Positions 1-9,072 of a stretch of DNA of 64,000 bases are shown in pieces. Under the pieces are notes generated by a model. It searched no databases. It was not told where the DNA came from and saw nothing but the letters and a program-made list of their open reading frames with translations. The stretch spans positions 1-64,000 of the forward strand of contig JAJDXV010000013.1 in assembly GCA_022823085.1 (NCBI GenBank). The letters are read 5' to 3'. Position 1 is the stretch's first letter; every line of letters starts with the position of its first letter. Origin of the DNA: Candidatus Poribacteria bacterium (GTDB lineage Bacteria > Poribacteria > WGA-4E > WGA-3G). The translations under genes and the position numbers were made by a program.

Positions 1-56
1 TAATACCAAATCTAATTGATGATTCCTCTTAAAAGTGCCATCATCTTTCAGTTATG

Positions 57-88
57 CCCGGTTCGGTTAGGAAACCGAACCTACCGGG
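57..88. repeat. Palindromic intergenic repeat
   Basis: The sequence GGTTCGGTT-AGGA-AACCGAACC is framed by CCC and TACCGGG, forming a 9-bp hairpin. A related but diverged palindrome (CGGTTGCAAACCGCACCTACCGGG) lies near 35.9 kb, so it looks like one member of a dispersed family. Confidence 0.6.
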
Positions 89-158
89 TCCGGGTGGACG
101 GTGTAGGGTTAATGCAATACAAACTTTTAGAAATGGTATAATACCACATTGCCCGATT

Positions 159-185
159 GTAGGGGTTGGGTACCCCAACCCCTAC
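159..185. repeat. Perfect palindrome GTAGGGGTTGGG/CCCAACCCCTAC
   Basis: A near-perfect 12-bp stem with a very short loop. It could end transcripts arriving from the left or be a REP-like unit. The rest of 1-303 holds no gene I can support; the two short plus-strand ORFs in the track translate low-complexity repeat sequence. Confidence 0.6.
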
Positions 186-303
186 GCGCAACCGCGCGTC
201 GAAATAATTATGGGCTTTACTATAAGCAAAATTTCATAGAGAGATTGGCAGTCGGAATTGGTATCAGATTGATACTTATGGAGCATCCACAGACAAAACC
301 GGT

Positions 304-2316
304 TCAATGCGGTGGTTTTGCTTTGTGCTTTGAAATACCGAGGGTGAGTGTCGGTAATACAGTCTCAGAAATGTCAACAGAATAATCAAAGATCGTCCAC
401 CCTGAAGCACCTAAGGTCCGGGATAGATAAATCTGCTCGGCTACGGCATCGGGTGTCAGTAGCGAATTGGAGGCAGTCGCGCCGATACCGGGATAAATGG
501 GTACATTCTTAGGCATGAGAGCGAGTTGGTTGGTAAGCAACTCCGTAAAATAGCCAGAGTCTTCAGTATAATTCATCGGACAGACAAAATCGAGGTAACC
601 AGATTTTGCCCATGCGACCCAATCCTGTCCGATACTCTTGATACATCCCGGATACCAGCCAAAGACAGCGGCAGAGATTTTGATTTCGGGATCAACTTCG
701 CGCGAACGTTTGTGAATTAGGCGCACCAACCGTGTGATTTGTTGGACGCGCCATTCGGTATACTGCTGACCATAAGTACCGGTTTTCGGTAAGACCTCGG
801 CGGGCCATTTGTTGATCGGTTTTCGTATCGTCCGTAGAAATCGCTTACGGCAGCCCTCACAGTAGCAGGCGTGGCTTCCCGGATAGCGGATATAATCGAG
901 ATGGATACCGTCTACATCGTAATTTGTCACGATCTCAAGGATACTATTCAATTCCAGAAGCACATTTTTCGGATGTGATGGGCAGAGCCAATTGAGTGCT
1001 TCTCCAGTTGCGGAGACTTGGGTCCGTCCTTCCTCGCGTATTTTTTCGACGAATTCTTTCGGCGCGCCTTCCAAATTCCATGTAATCTTCCAGACATGGA
1101 CCTGTAAACCGTGTGCGTGTGCTGCCTGAACGCATTGTGCAATCTGATCGCCGTATTGTGTAAAAGTTTTGCTCTGTGGCAAGATTTTACTCGGATAGTG
1201 TGCGACACCTGCCCACGCCATGTTTGGGAGAATTATATTCACACCGGCGGCTGCTAACTCTTTCGCGGCGCGGTTCCAATCTCCCGGATATGCGCCGAGT
1301 CCGGAGTGATTCCATACCGCGCGGCCTTCGGTTTCGACGCTGGTGTGCGATAGGAAATAGGCTTTGGAAAATTCGGCACGACTTGCGCGGGCTGTCGTTA
1401 TTGCCGCATTGTAATCCGCAGTATCATATTCGGTGCGCGCCTGTTTCATCAAACCTGCTCCGGCATTTAACACCTGATTCGCTTCGCGGACACCGCTTCT
1501 TTGGACAAATTGCGCTAACTCTGTAAAGTTTTTGGTGTGTCCAACGGTTGTCATCGTCGCTATTGCCTGTTTAGCAAACGTCTGGCGAAATTCTGGGACG
1601 AGATGTCCGAAAAGGGCAGCGAGCATCTGCGTTTTACGTTCGGTGTCGTCTGCGAGGAAAACGTGGCTAAAGAAGACTCCGGCATTTCCGAGAAAAAGTG
1701 CCGGCAATCCGGTCGATTCTCCGTTTTCACTATGCCAATACCCGATAATTTTTGTCTGTGGTGTCGTCGGTTCAGCCACCGTGATGTTCCACGAGTTTTG
1801 TCTGATAGACGCTGGCATATCGGAGATCCCTGGTGCATCCAACTGAACTGACGCAAACTGACCCGGTGCCTCCTGTTTTAGCCAATCCGTTTGACGCAAT
1901 CCGAGCAGCGATGCCACCGTATCCGGTAAATTATAAGCCACGAAAAGTTTACCGCCCGATACCACGAAATCCTTTAATAAACGCTCAGTTTGCGGTGCAA
2001 TCCGGGCATTCAAAGGGAACACAACCATACGGCGGGATTTGAGTTGTGCTTCAGAGAGCGCGTCTTCATCAAGTATGTCGGCAGTTAATCCGATACTGTT
2101 GAGCAGTCGGTTGAATCTTTTGCCCATTGACTGAGCGTATTGAATGTCGCCATCCGATACCCTTGATGCCGCCGTCGGCAAAACGATTACGATCTTTGCC
2201 CCCTGTTGTGCTTCGCCATATATGAACCCCCCGGTACACAAGAGGGTGGTGAAGATGAGAAGCACGATTGTGAGTCGGCGTGTTTGGTATCTGTTTGCAA
2301 GTCGGTTCAAAGACAT
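304..2316 (-). CDS. GHL10-type family 10 glycosyl hydrolase-like protein
   Basis: A 670-aa protein with an N-terminal membrane anchor or signal segment (about residues 14-34), a middle region resembling a ThuA/glutamine-amidotransferase-like fold, and a C-terminal barrel of the GHL10 (DUF187-like) family. The family signature DGIHLDYIRYP lies near residue 468, followed by a Cys pair (CYCEGC). Members are predicted to cleave polysaccharides in the periplasm or at the cell surface; the substrate is unknown. Its ATG overlaps the TAA of the upstream amidase gene by one base (TAATG), so the two are probably translated from one mRNA, suggesting a joint role in envelope glycan processing (inference). 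Confidence 0.85.
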   Translation of the reverse strand: MSLNRLANRYQTRRLTIVLLIFTTLLCTGGFIYGEAQQGAKIVIVLPTAASRVSDGDIQYAQSMGKRFNRLLNSIGLTADILDEDALSEAQLKSRRMVVFPLNARIAPQTERLLKDFVVSGGKLFVAYNLPDTVASLLGLRQTDWLKQEAPGQFASVQLDAPGISDMPASIRQNSWNITVAEPTTPQTKIIGYWHSENGESTGLPALFLGNAGVFFSHVFLADDTERKTQMLAALFGHLVPEFRQTFAKQAIATMTTVGHTKNFTELAQFVQRSGVREANQVLNAGAGLMKQARTEYDTADYNAAITTARASRAEFSKAYFLSHTSVETEGRAVWNHSGLGAYPGDWNRAAKELAAAGVNIILPNMAWAGVAHYPSKILPQSKTFTQYGDQIAQCVQAAHAHGLQVHVWKITWNLEGAPKEFVEKIREEGRTQVSATGEALNWLCPSHPKNVLLELNSILEIVTNYDVDGIHLDYIRYPGSHACYCEGCRKRFLRTIRKPINKWPAEVLPKTGTYGQQYTEWRVQQITRLVRLIHKRSREVDPEIKISAAVFGWYPGCIKSIGQDWVAWAKSGYLDFVCPMNYTEDSGYFTELLTNQLALMPKNVPIYPGIGATASNSLLTPDAVAEQIYLSRTLGASGWTIFDYSVDISETVLPTLTLGISKHKAKPPH

Positions 2317-3836
2317 TACCTGTTCCTTTTAGTGCTTGTAGCGGCAAGTTTTGGACTTCGCGCTGCAACAAACGGCGTTTTACCTGTTTTCCCCAAAAAC
2401 CTATCGACACCTTGCGCGATTGCAGTCGCAACTTTACGCTGATATGCTGAGGTCGCGAGTTTCTTCCCTTCTACCGGATTCGATACAAATCCGGTTTCAA
2501 TGAGGATCGCAGGTACCTTTGTCCCAATCAGGACGACAAAACGTGCGTGCTTAACACCGCGATCAACTGCACCGGTACTGTGTACCAGCGCCTGTTGTAC
2601 GTATCGTGCCAAGCGTTTGCTGTCCTCGCTTTTACTTTGCCGTATCAAGCCTTCCAATAGTGTATCGAGTTCTTGGATACTATAACCGGAGTCTATATTT
2701 TCGCGGGCAGCGACTTTTTCTGCGGCATCGTCTGTACTCGTAATGCCCAGATAATAGGTTTCGATCCCGTTGGCTCTTGTGCTTTCACTGCCGTTGGCAT
2801 GGATACTGAGAAAAAGGTCTGCTTTATGTTGTGTTGCGAATTCGGTGCGCTTTTTGAGTGGAATAAAGCGGTTGGTATCGCGCGTCATCAGGACGGTATA
2901 ACCTTTTGCAGTTAATATCTCGCGAAGTTTCTCCGAAATACTGAGGACAATCCCTTTCTCTTGTAGTCCGCTTGTCCCCAATGCACCAGGGTCTTTACCG
3001 CCGTGTCCCGGATCAATAACAATTGTTTTGGCTGTCAGTCCAAATTCGCGTGTCAGCGATTTAGGTGTTAAAGGTTTAGGTTTTGCAGTTGGTCCTACAA
3101 GTCTTGGCTGCTGCGGAGGTTGTGAGGGTTTTGGTTGTTGGACCTGTTTTGGCTGTTGCGGTTGTTGCCTTCGTTGTTCGGTCGGTTTCTGTACGATTTG
3201 TTGCTTTTGCGTTGTATTTTGTGGTGATGATACAACCGGTTTTCTTTCTGTTTTGAGTGCCTGTAACTCTATCAATGCAGCGGCACCGATTTCATGATTT
3301 CCTGAAGCGTTGATCAGATTTTCATAGACCGTCTCTGCCCGTTTGATGTCTCCTTGTCCGACATATAGACGTGCTAATTCGAGCTTAGCAAACGCAGACA
3401 TTTCGGAATCCGCGTAGCGGTTCTTCACAACTTGGTACTGGACGCTCGCCTGATAGCCGTCTCCGATATAGTCGTAGCAGCGCCCCAACCAATAGTACGC
3501 GAAGGGGACGTACTCAGAATTCGGATAAGTATAAATCAGTTTTTTGAATGCTTCAATCGCGCGATGCGATGCTTCACTGTTGCCTGACTTGATACTCCAC
3601 AGCCAACTTGAAGCGATTGCGTATTGTGCATCATCTGCTGATGCTCCCTTCGGATCGGCATCAATCACCCTTTGGAACTCTGAAATAAGGGCGCGCCATT
3701 CCGTAGCAGTCGCAGGTGTTGTGCCGGTTGCATACGCATGATGACGCAGTGAAGCCTCTTTATAACCTGACATGCTCATACACGCAGACACGACTGCTAA
3801 AGAAAGTATCAGCAGACAGGAATAGCACATTTTCAT
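2316..3836 (-). CDS. N-acetylmuramoyl-L-alanine amidase with TPR region
   Basis: A 506-aa predicted lipoprotein. A lipobox-like VSAC ends the signal peptide near residue 19. TPR-like helices fill about 40-200, a Gln/Pro-rich linker about 205-255, and an Amidase_3 domain about 268-485. Zn ligands and the catalytic Glu are visible in DPGHGGKDPGA, the Glu of LQEKGIVL, FLSIHANG and ILIETGFVSN. The family cuts the lactyl-alanine amide bond of peptidoglycan during cell separation or turnover. The TPR part is reminiscent of CpoB/YbgF-type division proteins and may position the enzyme (inference). It is the first gene of a two-gene unit with the GHL10 gene. Confidence 0.88.
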   Translation of the reverse strand: MKMCYSCLLILSLAVVSACMSMSGYKEASLRHHAYATGTTPATATEWRALISEFQRVIDADPKGASADDAQYAIASSWLWSIKSGNSEASHRAIEAFKKLIYTYPNSEYVPFAYYWLGRCYDYIGDGYQASVQYQVVKNRYADSEMSAFAKLELARLYVGQGDIKRAETVYENLINASGNHEIGAAALIELQALKTERKPVVSSPQNTTQKQQIVQKPTEQRRQQPQQPKQVQQPKPSQPPQQPRLVGPTAKPKPLTPKSLTREFGLTAKTIVIDPGHGGKDPGALGTSGLQEKGIVLSISEKLREILTAKGYTVLMTRDTNRFIPLKKRTEFATQHKADLFLSIHANGSESTRANGIETYYLGITSTDDAAEKVAARENIDSGYSIQELDTLLEGLIRQSKSEDSKRLARYVQQALVHSTGAVDRGVKHARFVVLIGTKVPAILIETGFVSNPVEGKKLATSAYQRKVATAIAQGVDRFLGKTGKTPFVAARSPKLAATSTKRNR

Positions 3837-3975
3837 AATTTTTACCTCTTACACGATGTGTTTTTTACAATTTGTTTTAGTTATTATAAAATAAAACGAG
3901 ATATCCCAATCTTTCGTTACTAAATTGCGAAATTGAGACAACGTTGGTTTCTATTTCGCGTACGACACTTCAATA

Positions 3976-4004
3976 TTGACCCGTATAGTGATTTGTGATA
4001 AACT
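3976..4004 (+). promoter_or_regulatory. Possible promoter for the PhyH gene
   Basis: TTGACC, a 17-bp spacer and TAAACT, about 40 bp before the ATG. The -10 box is weak, so this is tentative. Confidence 0.4.
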
Positions 4005-4045
4005 ACCAAACTATATTTGACCTTTAACAGGATGGAAGGCACACG

Positions 4046-4750
4046 ATGAAACTGACACCGCAAGAAGTCCAATTGTTTCGCCACAACGGCTTCATTAAAT
4101 TTCCGACGCAACTCTCCGCAGAACACGTTGAGGCACTGAAGGCATCAGCGTTAGCGGACATGTCGGGAGCCGTAGAACCCGTCGTGCGGCAAGATGACAG
4201 AATCGTCCGAATTTCTGCAGTATGGGAACGCGGCGGCATTTTCCGAGAAACGATTACTTGTGACGAAATTCTCAATCCTCTGGAATCGTTATTGGGAGCG
4301 GATATAGAATTTGTGCTAAATCGACATAATCATATCTATCTTCGAGATGCGGGTACGAGTCATTCTCTTGCGCTACACCGTGATGTCCGTCACTGGTCGC
4401 GGACCATCGCGACTGTCCTCGTCTATTTGGAGGACACTAACCTTGAGAATGGGTGCACACGGGTTGTGCCGGGTTCACACCATCTGCCTGCTTTCGCTGA
4501 TCTCAAAGGTGATGCAGTTCAAGAGATCGCTGCGAATCAAGCGATTCCGTTACCGATGCCAGCAGGCGGGTTGCTCGCGATTGATAGTATGATTATTCAT
4601 TCGGCTGGCATCAATTATACCGACGGTACACGGATGAGTATGACGCTCGGTTATCACAGTGCAGATGAGCTTACATGGGAAGACAACCCGAGGCGCGTAC
4701 TTGTCCGGGGGACACGACCGTACCGAGGCAACGACGAACCGCGAAAATAA
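4046..4750 (+). CDS. Phytanoyl-CoA dioxygenase (PhyH) family protein
   Basis: A 234-aa protein, about the usual length. It shows the Fe(II)/2-oxoglutarate oxygenase facial triad: HRD in LHRDVRHW and a distal His in SMIIHSAG, with GCTRVVPGSHH between them, the most recognisable PhyH block. Members hydroxylate small organic substrates with 2-oxoglutarate and O2; the substrate cannot be read from sequence. The start at 4046 follows a GGAAGG ribosome binding site. Transcribed divergently from the amidase gene. Confidence 0.88.
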   Translation: MKLTPQEVQLFRHNGFIKFPTQLSAEHVEALKASALADMSGAVEPVVRQDDRIVRISAVWERGGIFRETITCDEILNPLESLLGADIEFVLNRHNHIYLRDAGTSHSLALHRDVRHWSRTIATVLVYLEDTNLENGCTRVVPGSHHLPAFADLKGDAVQEIAANQAIPLPMPAGGLLAIDSMIIHSAGINYTDGTRMSMTLGYHSADELTWEDNPRRVLVRGTRPYRGNDEPRK

Positions 4751-4802
4751 TTTTTTGTTATCTTCTCATTTTACCCACTTTCAGAAAAAAAACAATTTTT
4801 TC

Positions 4803-4831
4803 TTGACAAACATCAAACTATGTGGTATACT
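4803..4831 (+). promoter_or_regulatory. Sigma70-type promoter for the tRNA pair
   Basis: Consensus TTGACA, a 17-bp spacer and TATACT. The predicted start is about 30 bp before tRNA-Val. Confidence 0.85.
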
Positions 4832-4870
4832 TAATAACGTCCTTGAGGTGAGATCACACTATAATCTCAT

Positions 4871-4947
4871 GGGCGGGTAGCTCAGGTGGCTAGAGCGACA
4901 GCCTTACAAGCTGTAGGTCACAGGTTCAAGTCCTGTCCCGCCTACCA
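4871..4947 (+). tRNA. tRNA-Val (anticodon TAC)
   Basis: A complete cloverleaf: acceptor GGGCGGG/CCCGCCT, anticodon stem ACAGC/GCTGT with loop CTTACAA, T arm ACAGG-TTCAAGT-CCTGT, discriminator A and an encoded CCA. It is co-transcribed with the tRNA-Asp 15 bp downstream. Confidence 0.95.
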
Positions 4948-4962
4948 GTTAGGAATTTTTAT

Positions 4963-5037
4963 GGGCTCGTGGCGCAGTTGGTTTAGCGCGCCTGCCTGTC
5001 ACGCAGGAGGTCGCGGGTTCAAGTCCCGTCGGGCCCG
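4963..5037 (+). tRNA. tRNA-Asp (anticodon GTC)
   Basis: A complete cloverleaf: acceptor GGGCTCG/CGGGCCC, anticodon stem CCTGC/GCAGG with loop CTGTCAC, and T loop TTCAAGT. Discriminator G. The 3' CCA is not encoded, unlike its tRNA-Val neighbour. Confidence 0.95.
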
Positions 5038-5057
5038 TTTTCATTACATCGAATTAG

Positions 5058-5091
5058 CCACAGATTGTGCTATACAATGCTGTGGTTTTTT
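5058..5091 (+). terminator. Rho-independent terminator after the tRNAs
   Basis: CCACAG-ATTGT/ACAAT-G-CTGTGG forms an 11-bp stem with one bulged G, followed directly by six T. It ends the tRNA transcript before serS. Confidence 0.85.
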
Positions 5092-5180
5092 CGTTACAGG
5101 AGAGTCTGCCGTAGATTGTCTCTCATAATGGTGATGAATAGTCTCGTATAAATCTAAAAAAACGGAGGATCGGAACCGCT

Positions 5181-6470
5181 GTGATTGATCTTAAATTTAT
5201 TCGCGAAAACACCGAAGATGTCCGCCAGATGTTAGCAGATCGGCATACTGAAGCGGATCTGGACAGGTTAGTAGCACTGGATACACGCTGGCGCGAGAAT
5301 CTAACACATACGCAATCCCTCAAAGCACACCAGAATCAGGTCTCGCAACAGATCGCAGAACGCAAAAAGGCGAAATTGGATGCGTCAGAGACCATAGCGG
5401 AGATGCGGGAACTCTCACAAAAAATCAAGGAACTCACCGCTGAAAACAACGATACAAAAGCCGAGATAGACGCTATTCTATTGACAATTCCGAACATGCC
5501 TGAGGTGAGTACGCCTGTTGGTACCAGCGAAGACGATAACATCGAAATCAAGACATGGGGTGAATTGCCGAGCTTTGATTTTCAACTGAAACCGCACTGG
5601 GAAATCGCGGAGCAGTTGGATATTGTCGATTTTCAACGCGGTGCGAAGGTCGCAGGTAGCAACTTTGTGCTTTTCAAAGGTTTAGGTGCGCGGCTGGAAC
5701 GCGCGCTGATTCAGTTCATGCTTGATTTGCATACGACGCAGCACGGTTATACCGAAGTCTCACCGCCGTTCCTCGCCAACCGTCCTACGATGACAGGGAC
5801 CGGACAACTCCCAAAATTTGAAGCGGATATGTACCGATGCGATAGGGACGAAGAGAACCCTGATAGCGATCTGTTTCTCATTCCGACGGCTGAGGTTCCC
5901 GTGACGAACCTTTTTGCGGGTGAAATCCTCTCTGCTGAAGATTTGCCTATCTACTACACCGCTTATACGCCGTGTTTCCGTCGCGAAGCGGGTGCTTACG
6001 GCAAGGACACACGTGGCTTACAGCGTATCCATCAATTCGACAAAGTGGAGATGGTGAAGTTTACGACACCTGAGACCTCTTACGCTGAACACGAATCGCT
6101 ACTGGCGAATGCTGAGAGCGTCCTACAAGCACTGGGTTTGCCTTACCGCGTCGTACAACATTGCACAGTGGAACTCGGTTTCTCCGCAGCGAAATGCTAC
6201 GATATTGAGGTCTGGGCACCTGCCCGACAGCGGTTTTTAGAAGTTTCTTCCTGTAGTAACTTCGAGGCGTTCCAGGCACGCCGTGCGAATATCCGTTATC
6301 GTCCGGAGGCGGGTGCGAAGCCGGAGTTCGTTCACACGCTTAATGCGTCCGGTACAGCGTTGCCGCGCGTCGTCATCGCACTCCTTGAGACGTATCAGAA
6401 CCCGGATGGCACAGTCCGCATACCCGCGGTGCTGCAACCCTATATGGGTGGTCTGACGCAGATTGGATGA
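5181..6470 (+). CDS. serS: Serine--tRNA ligase
   Basis: A 429-aa class II aminoacyl-tRNA synthetase that charges tRNA-Ser in the cytoplasm. The N-terminal long antiparallel coiled-coil arm (about 30-105) binds the tRNA. The catalytic core carries [23 protein letters not shown], motif 2 ([24 protein letters not shown]) and the motif 3 region [17 protein letters not shown]. It starts with GTG, supported by GGAGG 12 bp upstream. Length and motifs are standard. It follows the tRNA terminator and so probably has its own promoter. Confidence 0.97.
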   Translation: MIDLKFIRENTEDVRQMLADRHTEADLDRLVALDTRWRENLTHTQSLKAHQNQVSQQIAERKKAKLDASETIAEMRELSQKIKELTAENNDTKAEIDAILLTIPNMPEVSTPVGTSEDDNIEIKTWGELPSFDFQLKPHWEIAEQLDIVDFQRGAKVAGSNFVLFKGLGARLERALIQFMLDLHTTQHGYTEVSPPFLANRPTMTGTGQLPKFEADMYRCDRDEENPDSDLFLIPTAEVPVTNLFAGEILSAEDLPIYYTAYTPCFRREAGAYGKDTRGLQRIHQFDKVEMVKFTTPETSYAEHESLLANAESVLQALGLPYRVVQHCTVELGFSAAKCYDIEVWAPARQRFLEVSSCSNFEAFQARRANIRYRPEAGAKPEFVHTLNASGTALPRVVIALLETYQNPDGTVRIPAVLQPYMGGLTQIG

Positions 6471-6488
6471 TGATCAAAGATTCAAGCC

Positions 6489-6713
6489 ATGAAACTCAAC
6501 TACTATCCAGAAACTGACTCACTGTATATCAATTTGTCCGAGCAGCCCAGTGTAGAGAGCCAAGAAATCTCAGAGGGTATTTTTTTTGATTATGATGCTG
6601 AAGGTAAGCTTGTTGGTATTGACATTGATAATGCCAGCCACAAAGTTGAAATGGAGAAACTGATCCTTAGTAAACTCCCCGGCAGAGTTGAAATGGTGAG
6701 GGCAACGGATTAA
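6489..6713 (+). CDS. DUF2283 family small protein
   Basis: A 74-aa protein with the DUF2283 pattern: YYPETDSLYINLSE at the N terminus, then SEGIFFDYDAEGKLVGIDIDNAS. Family members are small beta-rich proteins of unknown function, sometimes next to DUF4258-type toxin-like genes, but no such partner is seen here. It starts 18 bp after serS, so it may be on the serS transcript. Confidence 0.85.
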   Translation: MKLNYYPETDSLYINLSEQPSVESQEISEGIFFDYDAEGKLVGIDIDNASHKVEMEKLILSKLPGRVEMVRATD

Positions 6714-6772
6714 AGATTCTATTTGTACTGACGAAATTTTTCACGGCGACTGTTATTAGGCATTGTTTGGAA

Positions 6773-7876
6773 TTAAGTGCTGGATTCTATGCGGGGTCTC
6801 AACACTTTCAGATCTTTGAGAAGGACATCCCTTTTTTTTGTGTCTTTTAAGTTGGTTTGTGGGGTCGTGTCCTCATTTGTTTTTACTATGAAACCGGCAT
6901 CCCGAATCATCTCCATTGTTCGCGATGCCGCTGAGCCTTCCGCATTCAGGTACCCCTCTATAAACATTGAATTTGCCGGATAGAGTGCCATGACTTCCAT
7001 GCTCCGTAGGTGGTGTTCCCTACCTGCTGCGACCCGTATCTCTGCGCGTGGGTTCAGAAACCGAAATAGACACAAGACGCGGAGGCAATAATCCGGGGTT
7101 AAATGCGTTGGCACACTCCGTTCTGCCGGCACAAACTCCGATAGCTGCGTGCCGGATATCGGCAGGAAAAAATTGACAGGCAGTGATGCAACCGCAAGTT
7201 GACGGAGTGCCTTGGCAACTTTAACTATGTCGTCTGTACTTTCACCCATCCCGACGATGACTCCTGAACAACAGGCGAGTCCAACGGTTTGTGCGGCTTG
7301 CAACGTCTCCATCCTGTCTTGATAGGTGTGCGTGCTACATATCTTCGGATAGTGGGTTTCGGAGGTATTCAGGTTATGGTTCAACCTATCCAGTCCGGCA
7401 GCCTTCAAGACTTTGGCGGATTCAAAATCAATCAACCCGGCTGAGAGACACACCTCAATCGGATAGTGTGCTTTTACAGTGTGGATGAGTTCAGCAAGGT
7501 GCGCAACCCGTTTGGGTGAGGGACCCCTTCCGCTCATGACGATGCAGTAGCGATACGCGCCAGATTCGTAAGCACGTTTCGCTTCCTCCAAAATTTCGGC
7601 ATCAGGTTTTAAGGGATATGCGTCAATATCTGTCGTTGCGGTACTTGCTTGCGCGCAATAGCCACAATCCTCCGGACAATAGCCGTTTTGTGCATTGTTG
7701 AGGATATGGAGTTGTACATCGTTCTGGAAGTAGGTTTTGCGAACCTGATATGCAGCGTCCAATAGCGGAAGTAATTCCACGTCCGACCCAGTGAGTATCT
7801 TTTCACAACAGGCATCGGAAAGCAATTTGTCTTGGAGGCTGGTGGTTGTTAATTGAGAATAAAATGTAGTTTTCAT
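6773..7876 (-). CDS. bioB: Biotin synthase
   Basis: A 367-aa radical SAM enzyme converting dethiobiotin to biotin. The [4Fe-4S] SAM cluster motif is CPEDCGYCAQ. Further family blocks are GRGPS, NLNTSETHYPKICSTHTYQDR, VGMGES and LPVNFFLPISGTQL, and the Arg-containing block RAEIRVAAGREHHLR contributes the second-cluster ligand. The C terminus has about 30 extra residues. No bioA/D/F is nearby. It lies just downstream of pyrK on the same strand. The leader just before ATG is very A-rich and has no strong Shine-Dalgarno. Confidence 0.95.
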   Translation of the reverse strand: MKTTFYSQLTTTSLQDKLLSDACCEKILTGSDVELLPLLDAAYQVRKTYFQNDVQLHILNNAQNGYCPEDCGYCAQASTATTDIDAYPLKPDAEILEEAKRAYESGAYRYCIVMSGRGPSPKRVAHLAELIHTVKAHYPIEVCLSAGLIDFESAKVLKAAGLDRLNHNLNTSETHYPKICSTHTYQDRMETLQAAQTVGLACCSGVIVGMGESTDDIVKVAKALRQLAVASLPVNFFLPISGTQLSEFVPAERSVPTHLTPDYCLRVLCLFRFLNPRAEIRVAAGREHHLRSMEVMALYPANSMFIEGYLNAEGSAASRTMEMIRDAGFIVKTNEDTTPQTNLKDTKKRDVLLKDLKVLRPRIESST

Positions 7877-7938
7877 TTTTTTATTTTTTTATTTTGTTAT
7901 AATTTGACACAAACGCGTCTATTTTTTTCAAGCCTCTC

Positions 7939-8754
7939 CTAAATGTCCCACACAATGTCAGTCGCATTAAAGACTGGACCCTCGGTGCAAACACGTTGGT
8001 ATTCTATAGTATCGGTGTCCGTACGGACAGGACAAACACATCCGAGACAGACCCCCATTGCACACCCCATCCGATTCTCCATAGCAATTTGCGTCGGCAC
8101 GCCATAGTTGGCTGCAATTTTTGCGACGACAGAAAGCATGCCGTGTGGACCACATGCATAAATTGTCGGACGATGCCAATTCATTTTCTCAAGCAGGTCT
8201 ATGAGAGTATCGGTAACATATCCGTGATGTCCGATGCTCCCATCATCTGTGGCTATGTGTACCGTGATACCGATTGCTTCTAAATCTGCCACACTTAAGA
8301 GCCGTTCTTGTCGTTGCGCGCCTACCAATCCAATCGTCTCAATACCGTTTTTACGTAATGCTGTAGCGAGTAGCATAAGTGAGGCGATACCGGCACCGCC
8401 ACCAACAAGGATAGCCGGTTCAGGATGTGTGATAAAATCGAACGTATTCCCCAGAGGTCCTAAAACGTGGAGTGGTTCACCTACGGGCATTTCTGACAAC
8501 CGTTTCGTTCCTTCACCAATGATCTGATAGAGCATTGTAATTTCGTGTCCATCTACCGTATAGATTGTAAACGGACGACGTAATAGCATACCCGTATCTT
8601 GCGAGACCATAACGTGAATGAACTGACCGGGGCGTGCGTGCTGAGCGATTTCGGCACACTCACAGCGCAATAGATAGTGGCCATCCGCCACTACCTCATT
8701 TGAACGGATAACGGTGCGGCGATCATAGATGTTCGATAAACGGTTATTTCGCAT
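7939..8754 (-). CDS. pyrK: Dihydroorotate dehydrogenase electron-transfer subunit (PyrK-like)
   Basis: An iron-sulfur flavoprotein of about 271 aa. It has an N-terminal FAD-binding beta barrel (RRPFTIY), an NAD-binding domain (VGGGAGIASLMLLA, YACGPHGML) and a C-terminal [2Fe-2S] Cys cluster (CAMGVCLGCVCPV ... RVCTEGPVF). In class 1B enzymes this subunit passes electrons from PyrD to NAD. pyrD is not in the window, so a related oxidoreductase partner is possible. The track's longer start at 8790 adds 12 unlikely residues; I prefer the ATG at 8754. Confidence 0.88.
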   Translation of the reverse strand: MRNNRLSNIYDRRTVIRSNEVVADGHYLLRCECAEIAQHARPGQFIHVMVSQDTGMLLRRPFTIYTVDGHEITMLYQIIGEGTKRLSEMPVGEPLHVLGPLGNTFDFITHPEPAILVGGGAGIASLMLLATALRKNGIETIGLVGAQRQERLLSVADLEAIGITVHIATDDGSIGHHGYVTDTLIDLLEKMNWHRPTIYACGPHGMLSVVAKIAANYGVPTQIAMENRMGCAMGVCLGCVCPVRTDTDTIEYQRVCTEGPVFNATDIVWDI

Positions 8755-8835
8755 AGCATGTATTTTAACACGAAAAATTGGATATAGCAAGATTATTCTA
8801 ATGTAAAGGTAGCGTATATCGAAAAGTGTCGCGAT

Positions 8836-8931
8836 TTACTGAAGCAATTCATAGCGGATTTCTGGTGAGGTTTCTAACATCGCCAGTATTGTGTTTAGGA
8901 AATTCTGTGGGAGAAATATTTTTCTATCTTT
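8836..8931 (-). other. Short coding-like remnant
   Basis: An open stretch of 31 codons between stops with no start codon reads KIFLPQNFLNTILAMLETSPEIRYELLQ, which has protein-like composition. It may be the 3' relic of a lost gene. The remaining 8755-9019 region shows nothing else I can support. Confidence 0.2.
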
Positions 8932-9019
8932 TTATCCACAGATGTCTCTATAATATAGGCAATTTATATAAGTTGATGTTATAATTCTCCATCATACAAT
9001 TCTGAAATCAAGAATTCAC

Positions 9020-9047
9020 TTGCAATTTTTGGGAATTATGCTATGAT
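9020..9047 (+). promoter_or_regulatory. Promoter that decides the start of the next gene
   Basis: TTGCAA, a 16-bp spacer and TATGAT. The -10 box overlaps the first ATG at 9043, so transcription should begin after it and translation at 9073. Confidence 0.6.
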
Positions 9048-9072
9048 TTTGCCCGAAGGAGAGAATTCGATA

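Noticed and set aside
3028-3297. Cys/Gly-rich 89-aa ORF on the plus strand
   Set aside because: It is the antisense shadow of the Gln/Pro-rich linker of the amidase gene and has no ribosome site.
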